Positions 1 to 9,164 of a stretch of 52,531 nucleotides of DNA are shown piece after piece; position 1 is the stretch's first letter; the number at the start of each line of letters is the position of its first letter. Source of the DNA: Bifidobacterium margollesii (lineage in GTDB: Bacteria; Actinomycetota; Actinomycetes; Actinomycetales; Bifidobacteriaceae); contig NZ_NMWU01000003.1 in NCBI RefSeq assembly GCF_002860355.1, positions 1 through 52,531 of the forward strand, in the 5' to 3' direction. The notes under the pieces are model-generated. The model saw only the letters and a list, made by a program, of their open reading frames with translations, ran no database searches and was not told the DNA's origin. The position numbers and the translations under genes were made by a program.

Positions 1-649
1 CTCCATCCGGGTCGTCACCGGCGACGGCGCACGCTGGATCGACTCATGCGTGCGCGAATGGTGCCCGGACGCGCAGCGCGTGCTCGACGGCTTCCACATC
101 GTCTCCTGGATGAGCGACGCGCTCGACCAGGTCAGGAAACGCCTCTGGAACCAGGCCAGACGCGAAGGCGACGAGGAGACCACGAAACGCATGCGCGGCG
201 TCAGGTACGCGGTCCTGAAGAACCCCGACCATCTCACCGGACGGCAGGACGAATCCCTCACCGCGTTGGGGAACACGGATCCCAGGGGACAGCTCTACCG
301 CGCATGGCGGCTCAAGGAACTCCTGCGCAACCTGCTCAGACACCCCATCGAACAGGCCCGCGGAGAGCTCAAACACTGGGTATTCTGGGCGTCCCACAGC
401 CGCATCCCCGAGATCGTCGAACTCTCCAGGAAGATCAGGAGACGCCGGCCCGACATCCTGCGCACGATCGAGCTCGGCTACTCCAACGCCAGGCTCGAGG
501 CGTTCAACAACCGCATCAAGGTCACCATCCGCATGGCCTACGGCTTCCACCACGTGAACAACCTCATCAGCTTCGTCATGCTCAGATGCGGCGGCCTCGA
601 CATCCGACTGCCGGAGCCCACCAACTAACCCACGAAAACAACAGAAGCC
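1..649 (+). mobile_element. ISL3-family insertion sequence, right-hand part
   Basis: The window opens inside an insertion sequence. Its transposase gene ends at 628 and is followed at once by a probable right terminal repeat at 629-649 (cccacgaaaacaacagaagcc), which read from the outside begins GGCTTC and resembles ISL3 ends. ISL3 elements usually make 8-bp target duplications; the next 8 bases (650-657) would be the candidate, but the left copy lies outside the window. GC drops sharply after 650. Confidence 0.8.
2..628 (+). CDS. ISL3-family DDE transposase, C-terminal fragment (cut by window start)
   Basis: The open frame runs in from position 2 without a start, so this is the C-terminal part, about 208 residues, of a longer transposase. 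It carries DDE_Tnp_ISL3 hallmarks: a VTGDGARW stretch near the start, VLDGFHIVSWM shortly after, and the conserved NARLEAFNNRIKVTIRMAYG block near the end, which holds the third catalytic acidic residue. The protein cuts and rejoins DNA at the element's ends. No frameshift or internal stop is seen in this part, so the copy may be intact. It lies directly upstream of the long prs leader. Confidence 0.88.
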   Translation, partial: SIRVVTGDGARWIDSCVREWCPDAQRVLDGFHIVSWMSDALDQVRKRLWNQARREGDEETTKRMRGVRYAVLKNPDHLTGRQDESLTALGNTDPRGQLYRAWRLKELLRNLLRHPIEQARGELKHWVFWASHSRIPEIVELSRKIRRRRPDILRTIELGYSNARLEAFNNRIKVTIRMAYGFHHVNNLISFVMLRCGGLDIRLPEPTN

Positions 650-1051
650 TCAAAAATTACGTAGATTTATTGGTGTCGTCGTACTATGGGTTATGCGCCG
701 CGTGGTCGCCGCTGCACTTTCGGTCGGTCGTCGGGCTTGCCCGTCGAAAGGTCGATTGGACGGCTGCGCGGTTGCTTTCCCGTGATTGCGGTGATGCGGT
801 TGCGGTGTTGCGGGTGCAACGGTTGCGGTATTGGCGAATTGATTTTCGGCGGCCTGTCGGCTCAAGGGGCGTTGTTATAGTGTGGAGAGCCGGAAAAACG
901 TATCGGGAAGACGGTGGATCCCTTGTGCGACATGGCAGAATGTGTCGTGTCGCGGTGGGACGTCCGGTGGTTTTCGCGGTGGGAGCCACGGCGAAAACCA
1001 CGGTGAGAACTTTGGCGAGGACCATAGCGAGAACGAAAGGCGGTTCGTCGG
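650..1051. other. Intergenic region between the IS and prs
   Basis: About 400 bases with no convincing gene. The first 20-30 bases are AT-rich target DNA. A possible promoter is CTGTCG (854-859), 16-base spacer, TATAGT (876-881). A strong hairpin follows at 967-1001. The prs start is preceded by GAAAGG near 1034-1040. The IS may have separated prs from an upstream partner gene; which gene cannot be seen here. Confidence 0.5.
967..1001 (+). promoter_or_regulatory. Hairpin in the prs leader
   Basis: GTGGTTTTCGC (967-977) pairs with GCGAAAACCAC (991-1001), and inside it GTGG (979-982) pairs with CCAC (986-989) around a GAG loop. The only defect is a G opposite G. No T-run follows, so it is not a standard terminator. 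It lies 50 bases before the prs start and could act in mRNA stability, translation or protein binding. Confidence 0.5.
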
Positions 1052-2065
1052 ATGTCGGTGTTGTTGGAAGGTACCCCCGAAAGGCGGCTGGCACTGGTAA
1101 CGGGTCGTGCCTATCCGGAGCTGGCCGAGGAGACGGCGAAGTATCTGGGAATCGACGTGTTTCCGACCAACGCCTACGATTTCGCCAACGGGGAGATGTA
1201 CGTGCGGTTCGCCAAGCCGGTTCGTGGTGCCGACGTCTTCGTTCTGCAGGCGCATACCGATCCGATCAACAAGTGGATCATGGAGCAGCTCATCATGCTT
1301 GACGCGCTCAAGCGGGCCGATGCGCGATCCATCACCGTGGTGGCGCCGTTCTTCGGGTATTCCCGACAGGACAAGAAGCATCAGGGTCGTGAGCCGATCA
1401 CCGCGCGGCTGATGTTCGACCTGTTCCGTAAGGCTGGCGCCGACCGGATCATGACCGTGGATCTGCATGCCGCGCAGGAGCAGGGATTCTTTGACAAGCC
1501 GGTGGATCACCTTACCGCCATGCCGATTCTGGTGGATTACGTGCGCGAGCATATTCCGCTGGAGAACGCGACGATCGTTTCCCCGGATGCCGGCCGTATC
1601 AAGGTTTCCGAGCAGTGGGCCGCCAAGCTGGGCGGTCTGCCGCTGGCGTTCATCCACAAGTCGCGTGACATCACCCGTCCGAACCATGCCGAGGCGCATG
1701 GCATCATCGGTGATGTGGAGGACAAGGATTGTGTGGTGGTGGACGACATGATCGACACTGCGGGCACGATCTGCGAGGCCGTGAAGACGCTGCGGGGAGC
1801 GGGCGCGAAGTCCGTGACGCTGGTGGCCACGCACGGTCTGCTGTCCGGGCCGGCCGTGGAGCGGCTGAAGAGCTGTGGCGCACGGGAGATCGTGCTCACG
1901 GATACGGTGCCGGTGCCGGATTCCAAGCGTTTCGATGGATTGACCGTGCTGTCCGTGGCGCCGCTTCTGGCGGCGGGCATCCGTTCGGTGTTCGAAAGCC
2001 GGTCGGTGACCACGCTGCTCAACGGTCTGCCGGCGGATATGCGCACGCGGAATATTTATGCGTGA
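1052..2065 (+). CDS. prs: Ribose-phosphate pyrophosphokinase (PRPP synthase)
   Basis: Makes 5-phosphoribosyl-1-pyrophosphate from ribose 5-phosphate and ATP, the precursor for purines, pyrimidines, NAD, histidine and tryptophan; cytosolic. The 337-residue length fits the family. Visible motifs are the metal-binding segment TVDLHAAQEQGFF and the PRPP-binding loop VVVDDMIDTAGT, plus the FGYSRQDKK segment near the ATP site. ATG 1052 is preceded by an AAAGG ribosome-binding site. The gene is monocistronic in appearance: it has a long leader with a hairpin and is closed by a terminator at 2110-2136. Confidence 0.97.
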   Translation: MSVLLEGTPERRLALVTGRAYPELAEETAKYLGIDVFPTNAYDFANGEMYVRFAKPVRGADVFVLQAHTDPINKWIMEQLIMLDALKRADARSITVVAPFFGYSRQDKKHQGREPITARLMFDLFRKAGADRIMTVDLHAAQEQGFFDKPVDHLTAMPILVDYVREHIPLENATIVSPDAGRIKVSEQWAAKLGGLPLAFIHKSRDITRPNHAEAHGIIGDVEDKDCVVVDDMIDTAGTICEAVKTLRGAGAKSVTLVATHGLLSGPAVERLKSCGAREIVLTDTVPVPDSKRFDGLTVLSVAPLLAAGIRSVFESRSVTTLLNGLPADMRTRNIYA

Positions 2066-2109
2066 TTGAGTTTGCGGGTGTGGCGATTGCGACACGCGGC
2101 CATGAATAA

Positions 2110-2136
2110 AACAGGGAGATATCTCCCTGTTTTTTC
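2110..2136 (+). terminator. Rho-independent terminator after prs
   Basis: ACAGGGAGAT pairs perfectly with ATCTCCCTGT and is followed by a run of six T. Confidence 0.9.
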
Positions 2137-2158
2137 ATATGCCGCTTAGTCTGAGGCC

Positions 2159-3628
2159 ATGAAGATTCTGCATACCTCGGATTGGCATATCGGTAGACGG
2201 TTCAAGGGCCTTGACCTCGCCGATTATCAGCGTCGCGCGCTGGACTGGCTGGTGGGGCTGGTCAAGCGCGAACGGGTCGATGTCGTATGCGTTTCGGGAG
2301 ATGTCTACGATTCTCCGACCCCGTCGGCGTCGTCGGTGGATCTGCTCGACGATGTGCTGACTCGCCTGACCGGGATCACCGATGACGATGGCCGTCCGGC
2401 CGTTGATGTGATTATCACGCCGGGGAATCATGATTCAGCGACGAAGCTGGGATTCGGTGCTCATATGATGTGTCCGAATCTGCATTTGCGATGTGAGATC
2501 GGGGATATCGCATCGCCGGTGATCGTGCGGAGGAGGCGCCGGATCGAGGGGCGGGCGGAGACGCTGTCTGTGGAGACGCTGTCTGTGGAGACGCTGGCCG
2601 TGTACGCGCTGCCGTATCTTGATCCGGACGTCGCGCGTCCGACGTTGGCGCGGATGCTGGATGAGTTCGAGGGGAATACGGCTGCGTCGAATGATGTCGT
2701 GTCGGCGGATGGTCGGACTGTGTCGGCGGATGGTGTCGTGTCGTCGGATGGTCGGACTGCGGGTGATGCTGTGTCGTCGGATGGTGTTGCCGTGTCCATT
2801 CCTCGTTCCCATGAGGGTGTGATGACGGCGGCGATGAGGCTGATCGGTGACGACCTGAGGCGGCGGCGGAGCGAGGATTCTCGGCTGACGGCGATGTTGA
2901 TGGCGCATGCGTTCGTGACGGGGGCGTCGCCTACCGATTCCGAGAGAACCATCGCCGTGGGAGGCGTCGACGGTGTTCCGGCAGGCGTGTTTGCTGGATC
3001 GGGGCTGGATTATCTGGCGTTGGGGCATCTGCACCGTCCGCAATGGGTAACGGTGCCGGATGATGGGGATCGTCGTGCCGTGACACTGGCCAGATATTCC
3101 GGATCGTTGCTGGCGTACTCGTTTTCGGAGGGGTGTCGCCCTCCGGTGGTGGGCAATGGCAAAAGCGTGGTGCTGGTGGAAACCGATGAGGAGGGGCGGA
3201 TCGCTCCGGATCGTGTGCGGGTGATTCCTGTGGAGTCCGGCGAGCCGGCGTTGGTGCGGCTTCGAGGGAGTATGGCGGAGCTCACCGGCCCGATGGCAGA
3301 CAATCATAGGCGGGATTGGGTGAGTCTCGCCGTCACCGAACCGGAATACCCACATGGCATGTATCGCAGACTGGATGAATGCTACGAGTCGGCATTGGAG
3401 AAGGGCTTCGAATCGACTCGTCGGGCGAATGATCGTGCCGGCAATGATGCGGGCGCCGCGGACGCCGCTGATGGGGGTGCGTCGATGGCTGGTCTGCGTC
3501 GGAATCACACCGAGTTGGATGTGGTGAAGGCGTTCGTCGTGCACACATTGGGCCGCGATCCCGATGCGGCGGAGTTGGATGTGCTGCAGACGGCCATCGA
3601 ACGGGTTCATCGGGAGAATGGGGACTGA
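2159..3628 (+). CDS. sbcD: Exonuclease SbcCD subunit D (Mre11-like nuclease)
   Basis: Nuclease subunit of SbcCD, which opens hairpins and trims DNA ends in recombination and repair. The calcineurin-type phosphoesterase motifs are all present: SDWHIGRRF (residues 7-15), VSGDVYDSP, TPGNHDS, and near residue 290 GHLHRPQ. At 489 residues it is longer than usual. The excess lies in insertions: a three-fold ETLSV/ETLAV repeat (about 2567-2597) and a degenerate stretch of VSADG/VSSDG units (about 2695-2790), both from short tandem DNA repeats between the conserved blocks. The stop is one base from the sbcC start, so the two are translationally coupled. Confidence 0.93.
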   Translation: MKILHTSDWHIGRRFKGLDLADYQRRALDWLVGLVKRERVDVVCVSGDVYDSPTPSASSVDLLDDVLTRLTGITDDDGRPAVDVIITPGNHDSATKLGFGAHMMCPNLHLRCEIGDIASPVIVRRRRRIEGRAETLSVETLSVETLAVYALPYLDPDVARPTLARMLDEFEGNTAASNDVVSADGRTVSADGVVSSDGRTAGDAVSSDGVAVSIPRSHEGVMTAAMRLIGDDLRRRRSEDSRLTAMLMAHAFVTGASPTDSERTIAVGGVDGVPAGVFAGSGLDYLALGHLHRPQWVTVPDDGDRRAVTLARYSGSLLAYSFSEGCRPPVVGNGKSVVLVETDEEGRIAPDRVRVIPVESGEPALVRLRGSMAELTGPMADNHRRDWVSLAVTEPEYPHGMYRRLDECYESALEKGFESTRRANDRAGNDAGAADAADGGASMAGLRRNHTELDVVKAFVVHTLGRDPDAAELDVLQTAIERVHRENGD

Positions 3629-3629
3629 C

Positions 3630-6600
3630 ATGAAACTCATCGGAATGCGTTTTCAGGGGATCGGCCCGTATCAAGGCGAATACTCGATTGATTTCGCGGC
3701 GTTGAACCGTTCCCGTATTTTCCTGATCGAGGGAGAAACGGGGGCTGGAAAGTCCACGATTCTCGACTGCATCAGCTTCGCGCTGTATGGTGACGTGTCC
3801 GTGGACGACGCCAGCAAGAACAGACTGCGATCCCGCTTTCTCGATTTGCAGGACAAGCCGTCGTTCGTCGATCTGATCTTCGAACTCAACGGGCGATACT
3901 ACCGGGTGAAGAGGGAGCCGGCCTACGACCGTCGCAAGAAGCGCGGCGAGGGTACGGTGGCCGTGAATGCCAAAGGGAAATTATGGAGGCTTGACCCCGG
4001 ATTCGGCGAGCTGCTGCCGGGTGAGACGTCTGGCGAGACGCTTGGTGAGACGCCTGGTGAGACGTCTGGCGAGACGCCTGGTGGTGGTGTTGTTTCCGAC
4101 GGTAGGGCCGATCGATACTTCACGTACGCCGAACAGGACGAGCACGGCGAACTGCTGGCCGCGCAGGCGCGAGACACCGGCGCCGAGATCATTCGGCTGC
4201 TGCACCTGAGCCGCGACCAGTTCTCCAAAACGGTGATGCTTGCCCAAGGGCAGTTCGCGGGATTCCTGAAATGCCGTCCGGAGGAACGCACGCAAATCGT
4301 CAAAAGCCTGTTTTCGGCGGATGTGTACGAGTCGATTCAGAAGACATTGGACGAAATGCGCAAGGAGCAGGCCGCGGATGTGTCTTCTCTGCGCAGTGAT
4401 CTGCTGCATTCGGTGCTGACGATGAAATCGGTGACGATGATGCTGGAAGATGCCCGGGATGAGCGGGAAACGCGCATTGAGGATGATGGTGTTGCTTCCG
4501 GTGGCGCTGTTGCTTCCGGTGGCGTTGCTGACGGCGATGGTTATGGCGTCGTTGATGGTGATGGTGCTGGCTGCTCGATGCCGGAGCCGAAGGAATGGGC
4601 GTTGCGGAATGGTGACATCGCCGAACCGGCGCTGGAGCCCAAGATCATTGAGACGATTCTGCGCAGTCGCGCTGCGGAGGCGAAGCGTTGCGCCGATGAA
4701 CTGCTGACGAGACGCAGCCGCGAGCTGGACGAGGCTCAGGAGCAGGCGGAGGCGGCTCAGCGGCGGTGCGACGGTATGGATCGGTTGCGCGTTTCGGGTG
4801 CGAACGTCGTTGAGGCGCGAACCAAGATGGACGAGCTTGATTCGCTCGCCGATGAATACGCACAGCGGCGCAGAACGTTGGAGAAGTCGGATGAGGCCAA
4901 ACCCGTCGTGCGGGCGGCGGACGATGTGAATGGCAGACGGGCCGATGGCGACGCTCGGCAGGCGGAGCTTGACGCGGTGACGGCACGTTTGAACGAGATC
5001 GAGCCGGAGCAGGAGCTGAACCAGGCGCGTGAGGAGGCGGTGCGGCGGGCCGCAGCCAGACCGGTGGCCGAGCGGCGGTTGGACGAGGCTCAGCAGCGAC
5101 GCGAGAGACTGAAACGCTACGAGCAGGCTGCGGATGATGCGAAGCGGGCCGAGAAAGCCGATGCTCAGGCCCGTGATGCGCTGGAACGAATCGTGCAGGA
5201 GCTCGGGGAGCTGGAATCCGAGGAATCGGTGGAAAAGGCGATCCGCGAAGCCATTCGCGTTGAAGAACAGCGGGATCTGCTCGCCGAACGACTCGAACAG
5301 GCCACACAGCGGTTGCGGTACGTTCATCAACACGATCAGTCCGTCGAACGTGTGGGCGCATTGCGTGCCGCACTCGCTGACGCGCAGCAGGACCGGCAGA
5401 CGGCGGAAGACGAATACCGCCAGGCGAAGGAGATGTTCTTCGCAGCCGGCGCCGCCTCCTATGCCGCTCGACTCGAGGACGGTTGCCCCTGCCCGGTATG
5501 CGGTAGCTCGGTTCATCCCGAGCCGGCGATAGTGCCGGAAACCGTAATCGACCAGGAACGATTGAACGTTTTGGAGCAGCACGCTCGCCAAGCCGCTGAT
5601 GCGGTGTCTCAGGCGAACGCAGCCGTGGAAAGCGAATTGGAGAGGAGTGCCTCGCTTGCAGTGCTTAGCGACGGATTGAACGCCGAGGAAGCCCGAACAG
5701 CGATCGACGAGTTGAACGGGAAGATCAAGGATTCGAACGACGTCGAAGAGCGGCGGCGCGCACTGGAACAGCAACTGGAGCATATTCGGGCCGTCCGCCG
5801 GCAGGAATCGGAATCCCGGCAGCATGCCCAGTCCGCAAACGACCAGATGGACGCCGCACGGCGACTCATGCGATCCATGCGGGAACTCTGCCGTGACGAT
5901 GACGGCGAGCCGTACACCGAAACCTCGATCGCGGAACTTGAACGTTCGGCTCGCGAAGACATCGCCGAATGCGAACGGCAGGATGCATTGGCGAAGACTC
6001 TTGACGAACGGATCGAACGGCGTCGGGAGCTAACGCGTCAGGCCGCCGAATTGCAGGCGGTGCTGAATGAGATCCGGGAACAGATCGCAGTCAAGTCGGC
6101 CGAACTCGACGCACTGCTCGCCTCCAGCGGGTTCGACGATTTGCCTGCCGCGCGAGCCGCTGAGATCTCAGATGACGAACATGCCCGCATCGCCGCCGAT
6201 ATCAAACAATACGACCGAACCGTGGATGTGGCTCATGATCGACTGCTACAGGCACGAGGCGAATTCCGAAAGCTCCGGGATTCCGACGAGATCGCAAAGC
6301 TGAATCTCACGATGTTCAATGGGCAGGTCGTGACGCTCGACGAACAGGGTACGCAGCCGGAGCAGTTGGAATCCGAAGCGCGGCAGGCTGCGGCGCTCGA
6401 TCTCACCGAAGCGCATCAGGAGCTCGCCGACATCAAAGCACGCCGGGATCACGCCATTCGCATTCAGGAACGGGCCAGGAATCTGGACGCCGAGCGCAAG
6501 GCCGCCGACCGTTCCATGATCGAATCACTGCAAGCCTGGCTCAAAGCCTCCGAACGATTCGTTCCCGTTCGTGACATGGCGCTGCTGACCGCCGGCCGAC

Positions 6601-7109
6601 CCGGCTCTCTGGCCAACGACGGGCTTTCGCTCGTCACCTTCGCCGTCACCGAACGATTCCGGGACGTGCTCGCCCGCGCCAACGACATCCTCAAAGACAT
6701 TCACGGTGGCGTCTACGAGCTTCGACTGGGATCCCACGAGGGACGAGGAGTCAAAACCGGCCTGCCCATCGAAGTGTTCGACCGTCGCAGTGAACTCACC
6801 ACCGAGGCCACCACGCTTTCAGGAGGCGAAACGTTTTTCGTCTCCCTCGCGCTCTCCCTGGCGTTGGCTGACATCATCCAAGCCGAAAACGGCGGCATCT
6901 CCATGGAAACGCTGTTCATCGACGAAGGATTCGGCAGTCTTTCCGAGGAGTATCTCGACGACGTGCTTGCCGTGCTGCGGCGTATCAGCCGTCACCGGGA
7001 CATCGGTGTGATCTCCCACGTCGGACAGCTCAAAAGCCAGATCGCCGAACGGATCAGCGTCGCGCGCATCAGCGAGGATTCCGCCAGTACATTGCAGGTG
7101 ATCGTATGA
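3630..7109 (+). CDS. sbcC: Exonuclease SbcCD subunit C (Rad50-like SMC ATPase)
   Basis: ATPase and coiled-coil partner of SbcD. The start chosen (ATG 3630, 1,159 residues) gives the typical MKLIGMRFQGIGPYQ opening and sits one base after sbcD; an earlier in-frame start would overlap sbcD. Walker A GETGAGKS is at residues 35-42, the zinc hook CPVC at 621-624 between two long charged coiled coils, the ABC signature LSGGE near 1063 and Walker B LFIDEGFG near 1095. Near residues 131-150 there is a short GETSGETLGETPGET-type repeat, and near 290-315 an ASGG/DGDG repeat; these low-complexity inserts echo those in sbcD. Confidence 0.95.
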   Translation: MKLIGMRFQGIGPYQGEYSIDFAALNRSRIFLIEGETGAGKSTILDCISFALYGDVSVDDASKNRLRSRFLDLQDKPSFVDLIFELNGRYYRVKREPAYDRRKKRGEGTVAVNAKGKLWRLDPGFGELLPGETSGETLGETPGETSGETPGGGVVSDGRADRYFTYAEQDEHGELLAAQARDTGAEIIRLLHLSRDQFSKTVMLAQGQFAGFLKCRPEERTQIVKSLFSADVYESIQKTLDEMRKEQAADVSSLRSDLLHSVLTMKSVTMMLEDARDERETRIEDDGVASGGAVASGGVADGDGYGVVDGDGAGCSMPEPKEWALRNGDIAEPALEPKIIETILRSRAAEAKRCADELLTRRSRELDEAQEQAEAAQRRCDGMDRLRVSGANVVEARTKMDELDSLADEYAQRRRTLEKSDEAKPVVRAADDVNGRRADGDARQAELDAVTARLNEIEPEQELNQAREEAVRRAAARPVAERRLDEAQQRRERLKRYEQAADDAKRAEKADAQARDALERIVQELGELESEESVEKAIREAIRVEEQRDLLAERLEQATQRLRYVHQHDQSVERVGALRAALADAQQDRQTAEDEYRQAKEMFFAAGAASYAARLEDGCPCPVCGSSVHPEPAIVPETVIDQERLNVLEQHARQAADAVSQANAAVESELERSASLAVLSDGLNAEEARTAIDELNGKIKDSNDVEERRRALEQQLEHIRAVRRQESESRQHAQSANDQMDAARRLMRSMRELCRDDDGEPYTETSIAELERSAREDIAECERQDALAKTLDERIERRRELTRQAAELQAVLNEIREQIAVKSAELDALLASSGFDDLPAARAAEISDDEHARIAADIKQYDRTVDVAHDRLLQARGEFRKLRDSDEIAKLNLTMFNGQVVTLDEQGTQPEQLESEARQAAALDLTEAHQELADIKARRDHAIRIQERARNLDAERKAADRSMIESLQAWLKASERFVPVRDMALLTAGRPGSLANDGLSLVTFAVTERFRDVLARANDILKDIHGGVYELRLGSHEGRGVKTGLPIEVFDRRSELTTEATTLSGGETFFVSLALSLALADIIQAENGGISMETLFIDEGFGSLSEEYLDDVLAVLRRISRHRDIGVISHVGQLKSQIAERISVARISEDSASTLQVIV

Positions 7110-7171
7110 AGTTGAGATTGTCCGAGAGGGTGAGTATTTTAAGAGAGTTGCCCATTTTGGGCACGCGCTTA

Positions 7172-7219
7172 CACACTCCTGCCATGGAACGTCCATGGCC
7201 TTTTAGTCCGAAGGAGGTG
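7172..7219 (+). promoter_or_regulatory. Candidate S6:S18-binding leader of rpsF
   Basis: CAC-A-CTCCT (7172-7180) can pair with AGGAGGTG (7212-7219), hiding the ribosome-binding site with one bulged A. Enclosed is a perfect hairpin GCCATGGA-ACG-TCCATGGC (7181-7199), and CCG (7208-7210) lies just before the 3' strand of the outer stem. This is the layout of the known mRNA motif by which the S6:S18 complex represses its own operon. The match was made by eye, not with a covariance model. Confidence 0.55.
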
Positions 7220-7223
7220 GGTG

Positions 7224-7520
7224 ATGTCTGCGCACAAGTATGAACTGATGCTCATTGCCGATCCTGAACTGGACGAGCGAGCACTCAAGAAGCTCACCGA
7301 GCAGTTCCTGAAGGTTGTCACCGATGAGAAGGGCACCATCGACAGCACCGATTACTGGGGCCGTCGCAAGCTTGCCTACGAAATCGCCGGCAAGACCGAA
7401 GGCAACTACGCCGTTATCGAATACACCGCTGAGCCGGCCACCAGCGACGAGCTGGATCGTCTGCTGAACCTCAACGAGTCCATTATCCGTACGAAGATCC
7501 TTCGTAAGGACGCCAAGTGA
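7224..7520 (+). CDS. rpsF: 30S ribosomal protein S6
   Basis: Small-subunit protein that pairs with S18 on the platform of the 30S subunit. The 98-residue length and the HKYELMLIADPELDE opening are typical; YWGRRKLAYEI is the conserved core. ATG 7224 is preferred to the GTG three bases earlier because AAGGAGG (7211-7217) then has a 6-base spacing. It heads the rpsF-ssb-rpsR-rplI operon. Confidence 0.97.
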   Translation: MSAHKYELMLIADPELDERALKKLTEQFLKVVTDEKGTIDSTDYWGRRKLAYEIAGKTEGNYAVIEYTAEPATSDELDRLLNLNESIIRTKILRKDAK

Positions 7521-7621
7521 GTCTTCGGGTTCAACCCGAAACCCGCATCTTCACACGTTACTGATTACCCGACAGGCAGATCCTGAGTCTGCCGACGAGC
7601 GGGACCAATGGAAGGCTGAAT

Positions 7622-8251
7622 ATGGCAGGAGATACCATCATCACGGTTGTGGGCAATCTCACGGCCGACCCCGAGCTGCGTACCATTCCGAGTGGCGCCA
7701 CGGTGGCCAACTTCACCATTGCCTCCACTCCTCGTACCTACAACAGGCAGTCGGGCCAGTGGGAGGATGGCGATGCGCTGTTCCTCCGCTGCTCCGCATG
7801 GGATTCGAACTACAATCCCCTCGCCTCCAATATTCAGGCATCGCTGTCCAAGGGCATGAGGGTCATCGCTCAGGGCCGCCTCACCCAGCGCTCATATCAG
7901 GCGAACGACGGTTCGCAGCGCACGGTGGTGGAACTGCGCATCGATGAGATCGGTCCCGCGCTTTCGCGCAACACCGCTCAGGTCACCCGCAACAACAACG
8001 GCGGTGGCTATCAGGGCGGCAACGGCGGCGGATTCGCCGGCGCCCAGCGCAATCAGCGCAATCAGGCTCCGATGCAGCAGGGTGGCTACCAAGGTGGCTA
8101 TCAGGGTGGTGCCGCGGCTCAGTCCGCTCCCGCCCAGCAGGCTCCTGCCGCTGACCCGTGGTCGACCGGTGCCAACACCGGCACCAGCTCGTTCGGCTCC
8201 TATGGTTCCACCGACGATTTCGGCGGTGGCGGAGACGAGCCTGAATTCTGA
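7622..8251 (+). CDS. ssb: Single-stranded DNA-binding protein
   Basis: Coats single-stranded DNA in replication, repair and recombination. The N-terminal OB fold (about residues 1-115) contains [21 protein letters not shown] and [10 protein letters not shown] Gly/Gln/Asn-rich linker follows, with GGYQGG repeats, and the protein ends in an acidic tail GGGDEPEF, a variant of the usual partner-binding DDxIPF tip. At 209 residues it fits actinobacterial SSBs. The gap from rpsF holds a small hairpin (TTCGGGTT-C-AACCCGAA, 7525-7541). Confidence 0.96.
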   Translation: MAGDTIITVVGNLTADPELRTIPSGATVANFTIASTPRTYNRQSGQWEDGDALFLRCSAWDSNYNPLASNIQASLSKGMRVIAQGRLTQRSYQANDGSQRTVVELRIDEIGPALSRNTAQVTRNNNGGGYQGGNGGGFAGAQRNQRNQAPMQQGGYQGGYQGGAAAQSAPAQQAPAADPWSTGANTGTSSFGSYGSTDDFGGGGDEPEF

Positions 8252-8332
8252 GCCGATTCCAAGCCCAGGACATCGAGTAATCAATTCGATACGAAGAACA
8301 CGAACATCAGTTTTAATTTGTAAGGAGTGCAT

Positions 8333-8581
8333 ATGTCACGCAAGAGGCCGCAGCCGCCGGTGAAGCCGTTCAAGAAGAAGCCGAACCCGCTGAAGGCTGC
8401 CAAGATCACCGAAATCGATTACAAGGACGTCGCTCTGCTGCGCAAGTTCATTTCCGACCGCGGCAAGATCCGTTCCCGTCGTATCACCGGCGTCACCGTT
8501 CAGGAACAGCGTCAGATCTCCAAGGCCATCAAGAACGCCCGCGAGATGGCTCTGCTGCCGTACGCCACGTCCGGTCGCTGA
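8333..8581 (+). CDS. rpsR: 30S ribosomal protein S18
   Basis: Small-subunit protein, partner of S6. 82 residues with the conserved [18 protein letters not shown] and [19 protein letters not shown] segments. ATG 8333 follows AAGGAG (8322-8327); a GTG two codons upstream is too close to that site. No CxxC zinc motif is present, so this is the zinc-independent form. Confidence 0.97.
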   Translation: MSRKRPQPPVKPFKKKPNPLKAAKITEIDYKDVALLRKFISDRGKIRSRRITGVTVQEQRQISKAIKNAREMALLPYATSGR

Positions 8582-8595
8582 TAGGAGGAACAACA

Positions 8596-9051
8596 ATGGC
8601 TAAGGAAACCAAGGTTATTCTCACCACCGCCGTTGCCAATCTGGGTCAGTCCGGTGACGTCGTCGACGTCAAGCCCGGCTACGCCCGCAACTACCTGATC
8701 CCTCAGGGTCTGGCCTTCGCCTGGAACAAGGGCGCCGCCAAGCAGATCGAGCAGATGCAGCGTCGTCGTCGCGCTCTGGCCCTTGCCAGCCGTGAAGACG
8801 CCGTGGCCGCCAAGAACGCCATCGAAGGCTCCACCGTCGAGCTTTCCGCCAAGGTCTCCGAGTCCGGCAAGCTGTTCGGTGGTATTTCCGCCGACGCCGT
8901 CGCCAAGGCTCTGACCGCTGCCGGCAACGCCGTCGAGGCCAAGTCCATCTCCATGAACGTCATCAAGACCACCGGCGATTTCCCCGCCACGGTCCAGCTT
9001 CACCCGGAGATCTCCGCCAACTTCACCGTCAAGGTGGTCGCCGCCGAGTAA
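8596..9051 (+). CDS. rplI: 50S ribosomal protein L9
   Basis: Large-subunit protein that spans between neighbouring ribosomes. The N-terminal RNA-binding domain shows [28 protein letters not shown], then a central helix rich in Arg/Ala and the C-terminal domain with [15 protein letters not shown]. 151 residues; start preceded by AGGAGGAAC. Last gene of the operon, closed by a strong terminator. Confidence 0.97.
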   Translation: MAKETKVILTTAVANLGQSGDVVDVKPGYARNYLIPQGLAFAWNKGAAKQIEQMQRRRRALALASREDAVAAKNAIEGSTVELSAKVSESGKLFGGISADAVAKALTAAGNAVEAKSISMNVIKTTGDFPATVQLHPEISANFTVKVVAAE

Positions 9052-9096
9052 GCCTCGCCGCTTACCGCGCGTAACACACACCTGAGCTTAAGCCAG

Positions 9097-9138
9097 AAAC
9101 CCCCGTTGGAAGGCATGACGCCATCCAACGGGGGTTTT
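9097..9138 (+). terminator. Rho-independent terminator after rplI
   Basis: AAACCCCCGTTGGA pairs with TCCAACGGGGGTTTT around a short loop. The A-run on the left also makes it usable for the convergent gene on the minus strand. Confidence 0.92.
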
Positions 9139-9164
9139 GCTGTGCCGGTACGCCGCCGACGAAG

